Shown: positions 13,930 through 25,024, counted from the stretch's first letter. The stretch is DNA of 43,287 nucleotides from an uncultured Alphaproteobacteria bacterium (GCA_944391415.1 CALXTM010000012.1:1-43287), one strand, 5' to 3'. The notes: generated from the letters alone by a model not told the origin. Made by a program: numbers and translations.

Positions 13930-15207
13930 TCAACTTGGTTCTCTTTCCAAAAATTCTTTATATCTGCATTGATTTCTGATTTTACCGGCGATTAATCTGC
14001 GTCGTTGCAAACACTCCTCAGCACTACAATTTTTGCCAGCCGGACACTTTGCTCTGATCATGGCAATTTCGGCCCAATCGATATATGGCCCCTGGAAAGC
14101 TCTGATTCCATTTTTAATTCCCCAACGCAGAGCCTTTTCATCCAAGCATTTAGCCAATATCAGTTTTTCTGTTCCGAGTTTGGCCAATAAATTGCCCACA
14201 TTCACGTTTTCATAATCTTGCTCGCCCATCAGAGCGTGCCAAAAAATTTTAATATAATCGGCCTCCAATCTGTCCATATTCAGTGTCTGCAACATTTCGA
14301 TATTTGCCGCATCAATTAGGATTTCGTGTCCTCTGTTATGCAGCAATTCTTTGGCATCAAAATACCCTGCCAAATTATTCAAAATATCCATAACCTGAAC
14401 CTCGGCCACAACCTTTTGGCCATCTTCTTCGACACGTCTTAAAAAGTCTTCAAATTCTGTCAAAAATATGGTCGACAAATTCAAATTAAGACTGACCTTG
14501 TGCGGTTTATCTCTGATATCCGAAAACATAAATGAATACATTGTCTTTTTATCCAACGTCTGCGTCAAATACAAAAACAACCACTTATTCCCCGTCAAAT
14601 CTATATTAGGATCGAATTTTTTACTAAGGTCTTTAACCGCCACAAAAAACTCTTCAAACAATAATTCAAATTTTCCTGGCCCATCAAGCCGCAACACACT
14701 TTGATGTTTAATTAAATCGACAATATTAATCTCATCCAAATGTGCTTTCAGCCCGTCCATCTGCCCAGCATCAACCGGATATTTATATGCCAGCAAATCA
14801 AGCGGACGGTCATTTTTCACCAGCTCTCTGATACGATCGGCCAACGCATCAAATTCTTCCGGTTCATATACTTGGGTAAATTCGCTAGAGCTATGAGCCG
14901 TCCAAATTGGGTCGGTAATCAAGCCTCGCCTCAATTTATTTACCGCCTCTGCTACAACCTTTTCGGTAATATCTTTACCCAAAATGGCAAAATCGCCGTT
15001 TGACAGCACAAACATTGCCCCGTTAGCCACCGCAACCAAATCATCAAACAATCTCGCAATAATTTTAACAAATTTAGGATGCCGATTCTTTGGTTTTAGT
15101 TTAGAAACATTAACATATAACACCCGATAGTCGGACTTATTTCGAGCAATTCGGTCCAACATTTCCAAAAAATATTTTTCTGTTTCAAACTTTGCTAAAC
15201 CCACCAT
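13930..15207 (-). CDS. Degenerate EAL-domain-like protein (first of a pair)
   Basis: A 425-residue protein with the same plan as its downstream paralogue: VLYVNVSKLKPKN and MFVLSNGDFAILG in the N-terminal part, then SVLRL where EAL would be, VSLNLNLSTIF, VVAEVQVMDIL, RGHEILIDAANIEMLQTLN, LEADYIKIFWHAL, and NGIRAFQGPYID. The single Lys of the EAL fold (DYIKIF) is kept, but several metal ligands are not. A C-terminal extension carries a cluster of four Cys (CPAGKNCSAEECLQRRRL plus a later NQCR), perhaps a metal site. It lies 81 bases downstream of rodA on the same strand. A role tied to cell shape or division is a guess from context. Confidence 0.65.
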   Translation of the reverse strand: MVGLAKFETEKYFLEMLDRIARNKSDYRVLYVNVSKLKPKNRHPKFVKIIARLFDDLVAVANGAMFVLSNGDFAILGKDITEKVVAEAVNKLRRGLITDPIWTAHSSSEFTQVYEPEEFDALADRIRELVKNDRPLDLLAYKYPVDAGQMDGLKAHLDEINIVDLIKHQSVLRLDGPGKFELLFEEFFVAVKDLSKKFDPNIDLTGNKWLFLYLTQTLDKKTMYSFMFSDIRDKPHKVSLNLNLSTIFLTEFEDFLRRVEEDGQKVVAEVQVMDILNNLAGYFDAKELLHNRGHEILIDAANIEMLQTLNMDRLEADYIKIFWHALMGEQDYENVNVGNLLAKLGTEKLILAKCLDEKALRWGIKNGIRAFQGPYIDWAEIAMIRAKCPAGKNCSAEECLQRRRLIAGKIRNQCRYKEFLEREPS

Positions 15208-15288
15208 TTTAATCCACAGTATACCTATCGATGCTATTTTAAACCTTCTTTATTTACAAAAGCAAGCAAATAACTCGTTTTTTCAACT

Positions 15289-16428
15289 TTAGTCCTTGCC
15301 GATGTTAATATTTCGATTAGTATTTACCGCCAAGATGATACCAAATCCGGTCATCACCGAAATAATAACCGTTCCGCCGTATGAAATCAATGGCAACGGT
15401 ATCCCAACCACCGGCAACAAACCGAGCACCATTGCAATATTAATCATCACATACAAAAAATAGTTGGTTGCCAGCCCTATTGCCACTAGTTTGCCAAAAT
15501 AACTTGCACTTCTTAATGCAAAGACAAAACTATAAGCAATAATCAAAAAATTAATCAAAATCACAAACACGGCCCCTATCATACCAAACTCTTCCGACAA
15601 CATTGTAAATATAAAATCGGTATGTTTCTCCGGCAAGAAATTCAAGTGACTTTGGGTGCCATTCAAAAACCCTTTACCAAACACGCCCCCTGATCCCAAT
15701 GCGATTTTTGACTGAATAATATGATACCCGGCCCCCAAAGGATCTCTCTCGGGGTCCAAAAATGTCAGCACTCGATTTTGTTGATACTCATGCAAAAAAT
15801 GCCATGCCACCGGCATTGAAACAATTCCGCACAAAATCAATACCCCAAACTTCCACAATTGTACTCCCACCGCAAAAAATATTGCACTTGCACTAAAAAG
15901 CAGCATCAACGCCGTCCCCAAATCAGGCTGTATTAAAACCAAAGCCACCGGCACAATCACCAATACAATCGGCACCAAAATACCCTTTGTCGTTTCAATA
16001 CTTTGCAGCGTCGTTGAGTTGAAATAGCGAGCCAGGGCCAAGACCAAAGCAATTTTCATCAGTTCTGATGGCTGCAATTTAATAAACCCCAGATTAATCC
16101 ATCTTTGAGCCCCCATACCGACATGGCCGCCAATTTCAACAATAATAAGCAGCAGCAACACCCCAAAATAAAACACATAAGCATAGCGCAAAAATATCCT
16201 GACATCCATAAAGGCCATCACCAACATAACTGCCATCCCCATTCCAAAGCGTATGGCTTGTCTCATGGCCCAAGGCTGCCAATTTCCGTTAGCCGCCGAA
16301 TACAACATGATAATTCCTATTGCCGCCAAAATACAAATCAGCAGCACATAAGAAAAACTAATTCCCCAAAATCTTTCGCTTAGGCTCAAACTCTGACTTC
16401 TAAAACTTGTCTCATATGCTTTATACAT
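15289..16428 (-). CDS. rodA: Rod-shape SEDS peptidoglycan glycosyltransferase RodA
   Basis: A 379-residue SEDS-family protein with about ten membrane segments. Key family strings: GAQRWINLGFIKLQPSELMK, IQPDLGTALML (with the essential Asp), DFIFTMLSEEFG and GIPLPLISYGG. RodA polymerises glycan strands in the elongasome together with PBP2 and the MreBCD proteins in the inner membrane. The gene starts eight bases after the mrdA stop and closes the classic mreBCD-mrdA-rodA order. The length is normal. Confidence 0.96.
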   Translation of the reverse strand: MYKAYETSFRSQSLSLSERFWGISFSYVLLICILAAIGIIMLYSAANGNWQPWAMRQAIRFGMGMAVMLVMAFMDVRIFLRYAYVFYFGVLLLLIIVEIGGHVGMGAQRWINLGFIKLQPSELMKIALVLALARYFNSTTLQSIETTKGILVPIVLVIVPVALVLIQPDLGTALMLLFSASAIFFAVGVQLWKFGVLILCGIVSMPVAWHFLHEYQQNRVLTFLDPERDPLGAGYHIIQSKIALGSGGVFGKGFLNGTQSHLNFLPEKHTDFIFTMLSEEFGMIGAVFVILINFLIIAYSFVFALRSASYFGKLVAIGLATNYFLYVMINIAMVLGLLPVVGIPLPLISYGGTVIISVMTGFGIILAVNTNRNINIGKD

Positions 16429-16435
16429 TTTTCAC

Positions 16436-18259
16436 TCAATCTATAGGTTTATCAGTTGCATCCAATTTTAAGGCCTCCAACAGCATTTTTCCGCCAATTG
16501 GTGCCGCGACCGACGATCCCGAACCGCCGTGTTCCACCAAAACCGCCACTCCGTATTTAGGATTATCATGCGGAGCATACCCCACAAACAAAGCATGATT
16601 TCGATATTTCCAGGGGATTTCATCTTGCCGCAAAACACCACTTTGTCGCTCCTTCATAGATATCCTTCGCACTTGCGTTGTTCCTGTTTTGCCGGCCATT
16701 TTTTGTCCATTGAAATTAAATCTTGCCATCAAAGCAGTTCCACCTGGCGTATTCACGACGTCATACATTCCCTGTTTAACAATCTCAATGTTTTGTGGTG
16801 CCAACCCCATACTTTTGTTTTCGTTTGCATGGTGATTGTCGGCTTTTCTAAAAGTCGGGTTAACCTCATATCCGCCGTTGGCAATCCTCGAAACCATAAC
16901 CGCCAATTGAATCGGCGTTGTCAAAATATATCCCTGGCCGATACCCGAAATAACGCTTTCACCTTGCTGCCATGGCTCGCCAAAGCGTTGCATTTTCCAG
17001 TCCGTATCGGGGATCAAGCCACTTTTTTCATTTTCAATTCCGACATTGGTTTTCTTGCCCAGTCCAAACCTTTTAGCCATCGCCGCAATCTTATTAATTC
17101 CCAATTTTTGGGCTGCTTCATAAAAGAAGATATCGCACGAATGTTGCAAAGCCTCCACCATATCCAAATATCCATGCCCAATATCTTTCCAGCAGTGAAA
17201 AGTATGATTACCAAGCGACATTTTACCTGCGCAAAACGCTCTTGATTGTTTGCTCAACGTTCCGCTTTCAAGTGCTGCCAACCCTACCACCATCTTAAAT
17301 GTCGAACCAGGCGAATACAGCCCTGCCACAGCCTTATTAAGCAGCGGATTTCGTTCATTATTATTAAGCTCTTTCCATTCATCGTGTGAAAGCCCGTTAG
17401 CAAACATATTAGGGTCAAACGCCGGTGCCGATGCAAACGCTAATATTTCGCCCGTGTTTACATTCATCATAACCACGGCCCCGCTTTCCTCGCCCAATAA
17501 TTCATATGCTTTTTGTTGTAGCCTTACATCAAGACTCAGGTCTATTTTTTCGCCCGGGACACCATCAACCCGTTCAATTTCCTTCATAATTCTGCCAACG
17601 GCATTCACTTCCAGTTTTTGGTTGCCGGCCTGTCCGCGCAATGTCTTGTCATAAAGCCGCTCTATGCCAGATTTTCCTATCTTAAAACCGGGCACTTCCA
17701 ACAACGGATCATCTTTAACATCACTTTCGTCAACCGCCGAAACATATCCTATGACATGGGCAAAAATATCTCCATAAGGATAATACCGTGAAAGCCCCTC
17801 ATCAATAATCACCCCCGGCAAATCAGGTGCATTAAGCAATATTTTAGCTGCTTCTTCCCAACTCAAATTATCTTTTATCTTAATTGGCACAAAACTTCTG
17901 TTGCGTTTCAAATCTTTTTTGATTCTTTTTTCTTCGTCTTTACTAAGCGGCATTATTTTTTTAAATGATTTCAGCGTTTCATCAACATCAGTCGTCTGTT
18001 CTGCCACCATCAAAGCCTGGAAATTTTGTTCATTTCCGGCCAACATATTTTGATGCCTATCATAGATAATGCCCCGTGGCGGCACCAACAATCTGGTTGA
18101 TATTCTGTTTTCATCTGCCAATGTCTTATATTTATCAGCCTGATAAACCTGCAAATAATACAGTCTAAACACCAGCAAAAACAGCAAAAACAACTCCGCC
18201 CCACCCAGAATCAACGAGCGTATAATCAATATTTTGCCTTTATCATTATCGCGATTCAT
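16436..18259 (-). CDS. mrdA: Penicillin-binding protein 2, elongation transpeptidase
   Basis: A 607-residue protein with an N-terminal membrane anchor (IIRSLILGGAELFLLFLLVF), a dimerisation domain, and a transpeptidase domain with the three active-site motifs: SxxK in GSTFKMVVGL, SxN-type SCD in QHSCDIFFYEAA, and KTG in AGKTGTTQV. It cross-links new peptidoglycan for rod elongation in the periplasm, using strands made by RodA. The start overlaps the mreD stop by four bases (ATGA). All catalytic residues are present. Confidence 0.96.
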   Translation of the reverse strand: MNRDNDKGKILIIRSLILGGAELFLLFLLVFRLYYLQVYQADKYKTLADENRISTRLLVPPRGIIYDRHQNMLAGNEQNFQALMVAEQTTDVDETLKSFKKIMPLSKDEEKRIKKDLKRNRSFVPIKIKDNLSWEEAAKILLNAPDLPGVIIDEGLSRYYPYGDIFAHVIGYVSAVDESDVKDDPLLEVPGFKIGKSGIERLYDKTLRGQAGNQKLEVNAVGRIMKEIERVDGVPGEKIDLSLDVRLQQKAYELLGEESGAVVMMNVNTGEILAFASAPAFDPNMFANGLSHDEWKELNNNERNPLLNKAVAGLYSPGSTFKMVVGLAALESGTLSKQSRAFCAGKMSLGNHTFHCWKDIGHGYLDMVEALQHSCDIFFYEAAQKLGINKIAAMAKRFGLGKKTNVGIENEKSGLIPDTDWKMQRFGEPWQQGESVISGIGQGYILTTPIQLAVMVSRIANGGYEVNPTFRKADNHHANENKSMGLAPQNIEIVKQGMYDVVNTPGGTALMARFNFNGQKMAGKTGTTQVRRISMKERQSGVLRQDEIPWKYRNHALFVGYAPHDNPKYGVAVLVEHGGSGSSVAAPIGGKMLLEALKLDATDKPID

Positions 18260-18777
18260 AGGGCTTCATCCTGAATAAATTTATTTTGTACAAAAGCCAA
18301 CACCGCCGATACCAACGGATACACCGCAACCCCTATAAGATAACAAAACATCAGCATCGACAGCGGCAAAAATGTGCTGTAATAAATTGATACTACCAAC
18401 CATTTCACTATCAGTGTTGCCAACGACAAGGCAATAAATCCATACCATATTACCACAAAAGGCTTGGCATTAAAAAACTTTTGCGTATTATAAAGCAAAA
18501 CATACATTGTCAAATATGCTAGCAAACTTGCCCCCGGCAGAGCAGAGCTTATCACCATATCGACAATTCCTAGCACCACAATTGATGTCAAATTAAACAA
18601 ATCAGGCCTATGCAACACCCAAAAATAAATACACGCCAAACCCAAATCTGGCCGCATATTATTAAACGCTGCCACATTAACCGGCAAATACGCCAATAAC
18701 AACAACACAATTGATGATATCAAAGGCAGCAATCTTTGCAAAAGCGACACCACGTTTTCATTAAAATCTTCATTCAT
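18256..18777 (-). CDS. mreD: Rod-shape-determining membrane protein MreD
   Basis: A 173-residue, strongly hydrophobic protein with about five membrane segments. MreD is poorly conserved; the call rests on size, topology, the string NNMRPDLGLACIYFWVLHRP and its place between mreC and mrdA, with four-base overlaps on both sides. It links MreB and MreC to the peptidoglycan synthases. Confidence 0.9.
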   Translation of the reverse strand: MNEDFNENVVSLLQRLLPLISSIVLLLLAYLPVNVAAFNNMRPDLGLACIYFWVLHRPDLFNLTSIVVLGIVDMVISSALPGASLLAYLTMYVLLYNTQKFFNAKPFVVIWYGFIALSLATLIVKWLVVSIYYSTFLPLSMLMFCYLIGVAVYPLVSAVLAFVQNKFIQDEAL

Positions 18778-19640
18778 TTTGTGTCACTTTCCTGTGTTTG
18801 TATCAACCCGTCCAACCCATATTTTACTATACGCACATATTCCAGTTGCTCCAGTGCAACAAAGGGTTTTACTTTAATTTCGTTTTTGCTTACCGCCACA
18901 ACTTGCCCAACCGGTAGACCGGCCGGAAACACACCCGAAACCCCCGATGTCACCACTCTGTCTCCGACATTAATTTCGGCATCAAGCGGCACAAAGATTA
19001 ACTTCGGCATTGGCGTATTATCTCCGGTCAAAATTCCCCTCACCCTGGTCTTCTCAATCATTACCGGAATTTTGGAGTTAATATCGGTAATAAGAATAAT
19101 TTTAGCATACTTATCGGCTATTTTATCTACTCTTCCGACCACTCCGCTGTCGGCTATTACAATATCCCCTTTGGCTACATTTGCATCTGCAACATACGCC
19201 AACACAGCATGGGCAAACGCATTGCTTTCCTCTGCCACCACTCTGGCCGAAACAAAACCGACCTCTGGCAACGGCACATAGTTAAGCAATTCCGACAGCA
19301 ATCTGTTTTCTACTTCCAGAGCCTTGTATTTATCCTGCAATACTCGTAACTTTCGATTTTCTTCTTGCAAAATTTTATTATCTTTTTTTATTTCCTTAAG
19401 CTCGGCCAAATAATCATACCCACGCGCCAATATTTTGGCAGGTATAACCAATACCTCGACCACTGCAGCCGCTGCCCCTGTAGCACTGCCGCTGGTTCTT
19501 TCCAGCACCAAAGAATGATTTTTATTTAACAACATCAGAATAATCGCCGCCAAAAACAAAATAACCAGCGCAAATTTTTTGGCTAGTAATTTAAGCTGGT
19601 TAAGATGCAAAAACAAACTTCTGCGGCGTTTCATTTTCAA
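18774..19640 (-). CDS. mreC: Rod-shape-determining protein MreC
   Basis: A 288-residue protein with one N-terminal membrane segment (FALVILFLAAIILMLL), a coiled coil (LKEIKKDNKILQEENRKLRV), then the two beta-barrel MreC domains (SGVVGRVDKI, ITDINSKIPVMI, GDRVVTSGVSGVFPAGLPVG). It is the periplasmic scaffold of the elongasome. It sits 82 bases after mreB and overlaps mreD by four bases. Confidence 0.95.
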   Translation of the reverse strand: MKMKRRRSLFLHLNQLKLLAKKFALVILFLAAIILMLLNKNHSLVLERTSGSATGAAAAVVEVLVIPAKILARGYDYLAELKEIKKDNKILQEENRKLRVLQDKYKALEVENRLLSELLNYVPLPEVGFVSARVVAEESNAFAHAVLAYVADANVAKGDIVIADSGVVGRVDKIADKYAKIILITDINSKIPVMIEKTRVRGILTGDNTPMPKLIFVPLDAEINVGDRVVTSGVSGVFPAGLPVGQVVAVSKNEIKVKPFVALEQLEYVRIVKYGLDGLIQTQESDTK

Positions 19641-19722
19641 TATTTCCCAAAGATATATATTCTACACGGAGAGCCTGCTTTAATCAAAACAGGCTCCATC
19701 AAGACATCAGAATGCGTTTTTC

Positions 19723-20802
<1,080 letters not shown>

Positions 20803-20850
20803 TTATAACCTTATCCTTTGATATGCAACCACCAAATTAGGTTGTTAACA

Positions 20851-21783
20851 TCAAATTTCAGTAATTATCGACACCTGTGCCTCATTCAAATTTTTCAACC
20901 GATTCCGAAACCATGTTAGCTGCCTTTTGGCGTATTGTCTGGTATGCAGTTTGGCGGCTTGCACGGCCTCTTCTCTTGTCAGTTTCCCAATCAGATAATC
21001 TCTCAATTCAGGCACTCCGATAGCTTTCATAATCGGCATCTTGTCATTAATTTTTAGCTCTAACAGCCGTTTAACCTCATCTTCGGCCCCATTTTGCATC
21101 ATCATATCAAATCTTTGCGAGCATTTGTCTGCCAAATCCTGTAATCTTGGCAATATTGCCACAACCCTAAAATCTGCCTCTGGCAATGGTTTTACCAAAG
21201 GCATTCTAAACCATTCGGCGATTGATTTATTGGTATCCATAAATATTTCCAAAGCCCTTCTTACTCTGGTCATATCGTTTGGGTTTACCATTTTGGCTCC
21301 TTGTTTATCCACCTCCTGTAGTTTTGCAAAAATTCCCGTCTTTCCGTTTTGGGCCAAAATTGCCGCCACTTTTTCTTTTACTTCCTGGCTGGTTTCAGGT
21401 ATCGGAGAGCATCCTTTTATCAATGCCTCGATATAAAATCCTGTTCCACCAACCACAATCGGCAGTTTTTTATCTTGCCATGCTTTTTTTATTTCCTTTG
21501 TTGCCAATTTCAACCATTCACTTACGGAGTTTTTTTCATCAGCTTTGAGGATACCATATAATTTATGTTCTGCTTTTGCCTTGTCTTCTTCAGTCGGCGC
21601 CGCCGAAATAACCGGTATACAATCATATATCTGCGAGGCATCGGCGTTGATTATAACTCCGTTATATTTAAGCGCTGCTTTAATTGCCAAACCGCTTTTT
21701 CCCGAAGCCGTAGGCCCTGCCACCACGATAACGCTTTTTTCATTCAAATTATCAAATATGGTTTCTACTTCATTTTTCGGCAT
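20851..21783 (-). CDS. miaA: tRNA dimethylallyltransferase MiaA
   Basis: A 310-residue protein from the ATG at 21783 (a GTG at 21810 would add nine residues). It has the P-loop GPTASGKSGLA, the DASQIYDCIPV site, GGTGFYIEALIKG and the C-terminal RQYAKRQLTWFRNR. It transfers a dimethylallyl group to A37 of tRNAs reading U-starting codons; the product is the substrate of MiaB, also encoded in this window. It overlaps the end of ddl by 19 bases, so the two are cotranscribed. Confidence 0.96.
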   Translation of the reverse strand: MPKNEVETIFDNLNEKSVIVVAGPTASGKSGLAIKAALKYNGVIINADASQIYDCIPVISAAPTEEDKAKAEHKLYGILKADEKNSVSEWLKLATKEIKKAWQDKKLPIVVGGTGFYIEALIKGCSPIPETSQEVKEKVAAILAQNGKTGIFAKLQEVDKQGAKMVNPNDMTRVRRALEIFMDTNKSIAEWFRMPLVKPLPEADFRVVAILPRLQDLADKCSQRFDMMMQNGAEDEVKRLLELKINDKMPIMKAIGVPELRDYLIGKLTREEAVQAAKLHTRQYAKRQLTWFRNRLKNLNEAQVSIITEI

Positions 21784-22676
21784 TTTGCATTTTCCACCAA
21801 TCTTTGACACAGCTCCGCATAATCTATACCGGCATATTTGGCCTGCTCCGGCACCAATGACAACTTTGTCATTCCGGGGTTTGTATTAATTTCCAATAAA
21901 ACGGCCCCGTCTTTTTCATTATATCGCAAATCAATTCGCGATACACTGTTACATCCCAAGGCTTTATGTAGTTTCTCGGCATAAGTTTTACATGTTTTTG
22001 CCACCTCATCAGGTATTTCTGCCGGCAAAACATGTTCTGTCATACCGTTGGTATACTTCGCCTTATAGTCATAAAACTCATCTTTGGCTCTTAATTCCGT
22101 AACCGCATATGCCTGACCTGCCAAACACATCACTGTCAGTTCTTTGCCGGGCACATATTTTTCAACCAAAATCTCCCGCTCCAAATCATCATATGTTACC
22201 TTTGCCATATCATCTTTGTTTTTGACAATAAATACTCCGACCGAAGATCCGTCCGACACAGGTTTTACCACATATGGCATTGCAATATCAGCCCCGTTGT
22301 CCAAGAACTGTCTTGCCGTCATTTTTTGGCTCTGAGCCACTTTAATACCGCATGTTTTGGCAATATACTTTGTCAACTCTTTATCCATTCCGAGCATCGA
22401 TGCACGCATTCCCGAATGCGTATAAGGAATTTGCAACAAATCCAAGAATCCCTGAAGTGTGCCGTCCTCGCCCCAATTACCATAAAGTCCGTTAAATACC
22501 ACATCGGGCTTTTCTTTGCGCAATACCTCAATAAACGTCCATACATCTTGCAAATCATGCAAAACCACTTCATATCCTTTTGTTTTCAGAGCATCTGCAA
22601 TATCTTGCCCCGATGACAAACTGACATCACGTTCGGCCGAAAATCCGCCCATAACAACCAAAACTTTTTTAGCCAT
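21765..22676 (-). CDS. ddl: D-alanine--D-alanine ligase
   Basis: A 303-residue ATP-grasp ligase. Landmarks are VVMGGFSAERDVSLSSG at the N-terminus, VFNGLYGNWGEDGTLQGFLD, PYVVKPVSDGSSVGVFIV, LVEKYVPGKELTVMCL and LLEINTNPGMTKLSLVP with the Mg ligands. It makes the D-Ala-D-Ala dipeptide for peptidoglycan precursors. It leads the minus-strand run into miaA and the rod-shape genes, consistent with a wall-synthesis neighbourhood. DdlB size is typical. Confidence 0.96.
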   Translation of the reverse strand: MAKKVLVVMGGFSAERDVSLSSGQDIADALKTKGYEVVLHDLQDVWTFIEVLRKEKPDVVFNGLYGNWGEDGTLQGFLDLLQIPYTHSGMRASMLGMDKELTKYIAKTCGIKVAQSQKMTARQFLDNGADIAMPYVVKPVSDGSSVGVFIVKNKDDMAKVTYDDLEREILVEKYVPGKELTVMCLAGQAYAVTELRAKDEFYDYKAKYTNGMTEHVLPAEIPDEVAKTCKTYAEKLHKALGCNSVSRIDLRYNEKDGAVLLEINTNPGMTKLSLVPEQAKYAGIDYAELCQRLVENAKCRKMK

Positions 22677-22747
22677 CCATTTAATCCTTTAAATTAAAAA
22701 ATTTTATGTTATGGTATGGCAAAATATTTAAAGAAAGAATAAAGTTG

Positions 22748-23527
22748 ATGCAAAAATTCATAATTTTTTTTCTTGGGGCTTTTCTTACAACCTTTTCGGC
22801 CGAAGCCTTTAGTGTCAAACATGATTTTTTTGTAACCGTCGGTCCTTTTGATGCCAGCAAAACCGAATTTACCTACAGCCTTTTGCCCGGCTCCTATTTT
22901 GTAAATTCGCAAGTTTCGACCAACGGCTTTTTTAACACCGTTTATCCGTTCAAGGCTCTTTATTCCACCTCAGGCATTATCAAAAACAATCAAATGATAA
23001 CCTCAGACTATAACTATACTTCGCAATCTCGTTTTAACTCTCGGGGCAAACAAGTTTTTTACAGCTCTCAAGGAATTCCTCTATACCAAATTTCTTCCAA
23101 AAACGGCAAAGCCAAGAAAAAAGAATTTGCCCCAAGTCCAACTCCGGCCGACACTTTCGATTTGCAAACCGTTTTAGCCAAGCTGGCGCGTCAATACAAT
23201 CAGCTTGGTTTTTGCGATTCGCACCTTGCCGTTTATGATGGCAAAAGGCGTTTTGACGTTGTTTTCAAAGATTTGGGTACCGACACTTTATTGCCCAACG
23301 AACACTCTTTTTATTCTGGCAGCGCTGCCAAATGTTCTATGTATATTACCAAACTTTTGTCAGAGGATGATGATTCGCTTTGGGAGTTTTCTGCCAACAA
23401 ACCGGTTTATTTTTGGATAGCCCGCGATAGCAAAAGCAACTATCCGTTCATTGCCCGTGTTTTAATTGAAGATACCCCTCTTGGCGAACTCAATGCCTAT
23501 ACTGAAGCCATCAATGTTAAGGAGTAA
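22748..23527 (+). CDS. DUF3108 periplasmic protein
   Basis: A 259-residue protein from the ATG at 22748, where a signal peptide starts (FIIFFLGAFLTTFSAEAF). The C-terminal half carries the DUF3108 pattern: FDLQTVLAKLARQYNQLGFC, then AVYDGKRRFDVVFKDLG, with two cysteines (GFCDSH and AAKCSMY) that may pair. The family is widespread in Proteobacteria and exported; its function is unknown. It is followed after five bases by the U32-family gene, whose ribosome-binding site (AAGGAG) lies in its last codons. Confidence 0.85.
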   Translation: MQKFIIFFLGAFLTTFSAEAFSVKHDFFVTVGPFDASKTEFTYSLLPGSYFVNSQVSTNGFFNTVYPFKALYSTSGIIKNNQMITSDYNYTSQSRFNSRGKQVFYSSQGIPLYQISSKNGKAKKKEFAPSPTPADTFDLQTVLAKLARQYNQLGFCDSHLAVYDGKRRFDVVFKDLGTDTLLPNEHSFYSGSAAKCSMYITKLLSEDDDSLWEFSANKPVYFWIARDSKSNYPFIARVLIEDTPLGELNAYTEAINVKE

Positions 23528-23532
23528 TACCG

Positions 23533-24930
23533 ATGTTAGCCAAAGCAGAACTTTTACTTCCGGCCGGTTCTTTGGTCAAACTAAAAACGGCTATTTTATA
23601 TGGTGCCGATGCGGTCTATGCCGGCACTCCCGACATGTGCTTGCGTGCCCAATCAAAATTTTCTTTCAACGAGCTTAAAGAAGGCATTGATTTCGTACAC
23701 AATCACGGCAAAAAGATTTATCTGACACTCAATTTATTCATGCATAACCGTGATGTTGACAAGCTTCCATCTTTTGTCGAGACCTTACGCACTCTGCACC
23801 CTGACGGAATTTTGGTTGCCGACCCTGGTGTTTTTCAATATGTCAAAGACCATGCGCCAGATCTTAATTTATTTGTCTCAACACAGGCCAACATTTGCTC
23901 TTGGGCCGCAGTCAAATTCTGGCAATCCCAAGGGGCCAAGCTTTGCGTCTTGGGTCGCGAGGTAACCTTTGCCGAAACTAAAGAAATCAGAGCAAAATGT
24001 CCCGACATTTTGCTTGAAACTTTCATGCACGGAGCCATGTGCATGTCATATTCTGGTCGCTGTCTTATTTCCAATTACTTGGCCGACCGCTCGGCCAACC
24101 AAGGCAAATGCGCCCACTGCTGCCGTTGGCATTACAAGTTGCACTTGCGCCTCAAAGACGGCTCCATCAAAGAGATTATAATTGATGAACACAACAAAAA
24201 TTCTTTTGAGTTTTTGTTGGAAGAAGAATTTCGCCCCGGCGAATATTATGAGGTTGTCGAAGATGAGCATGGCGGCTACATTCTAAATTCAAAAGACATG
24301 TGTCTTATGCCGCGCTTGCCTGACTTACTGTCGATTGGCCTCGATTCTCTCAAAGTAGAAGGTCGCAACAAGACCGAATACTACGCCGGCACCATTGCCA
24401 GAGCCTATCGTCAGGCCATTGATGATTGGTATGCCAATCCTGACACCTGGGATTACAATCGCTATATGCCAGAGCTTTATACTTTGCAAAATCGTGGCTA
24501 CTGTTTAGGTTTTCATGACGGCAAACTAACCAACATCAGCCAAAACTATGAATACACCCGCACTCTTGGCGATTGGCTTTTTGCCGGTTCGATTATTGAG
24601 TGGCAAAACGACGATGCCATTTTTGAAATTCGCAATTTTATCAATAGTGGCGAGGAAATAGAATTTTTGCTTCCCGGCAGTCTTCAAACCCTCAAACTGC
24701 GTTTATCAGAATTTGAAGACGCAACCACCGGAGAAATTTCGTCCAAAGTTTCGGCTGGCCAAGGCAAATCAATCAGGCTCCGGCCAACGGTATGGGGCAT
24801 CCCCGTCTCCGAGGTCAAAAAAAAGCTTCCGCAATACGTCATTGCACGCAAATTTGCCCCCCTCACCGGAGACAACAAGACCATGCTTGAGCATAAAGAG
24901 CACGAGTTTTCCGACCTTTGCCGCGGATAA
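23533..24930 (+). CDS. trhP: U32-family protein, probable tRNA hydroxylation protein TrhP (YegQ)
   Basis: A 465-residue protein with the peptidase U32 signature ETFMHGAMCMSYSGRC at about residue 160, then GKCAHCCRWHYKL and DSLKVEGRNKTEYYAGTIAR. Length and C-terminal domain fit the TrhP/YegQ branch, which takes part in prephenate-dependent 5-hydroxylation of U34 in tRNAs; it has four Cys in the region (CMSYSGRC, CAHCC) that may hold an Fe-S cluster. RlhA-type or true collagenase-like peptidases are related alternatives. It is co-directional with metK. Confidence 0.8.
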   Translation: MLAKAELLLPAGSLVKLKTAILYGADAVYAGTPDMCLRAQSKFSFNELKEGIDFVHNHGKKIYLTLNLFMHNRDVDKLPSFVETLRTLHPDGILVADPGVFQYVKDHAPDLNLFVSTQANICSWAAVKFWQSQGAKLCVLGREVTFAETKEIRAKCPDILLETFMHGAMCMSYSGRCLISNYLADRSANQGKCAHCCRWHYKLHLRLKDGSIKEIIIDEHNKNSFEFLLEEEFRPGEYYEVVEDEHGGYILNSKDMCLMPRLPDLLSIGLDSLKVEGRNKTEYYAGTIARAYRQAIDDWYANPDTWDYNRYMPELYTLQNRGYCLGFHDGKLTNISQNYEYTRTLGDWLFAGSIIEWQNDDAIFEIRNFINSGEEIEFLLPGSLQTLKLRLSEFEDATTGEISSKVSAGQGKSIRLRPTVWGIPVSEVKKKLPQYVIARKFAPLTGDNKTMLEHKEHEFSDLCRG

Positions 24931-25024
24931 TTATTTTTCTCATTTAACTATAATTTTGCTTGCCGTCCACAACAAAATCTTTTACCATTTGGCTGATTTT
25001 ATACAAAAGCAAAGGAGATTATTG

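Noticed and set aside
24931..25024. SAM riboswitch in the metK leader
   Set aside because: The 94-base leader shows no SAM-I, SAM-II or SAM/SAH-like conserved core or strong helix.
24713..25024. N-terminal extension of MetK by about 100 residues
   Set aside because: It overlaps the U32 gene in another frame; the ATG at 25025 has a strong ribosome-binding site and gives the standard MetK N-terminus.
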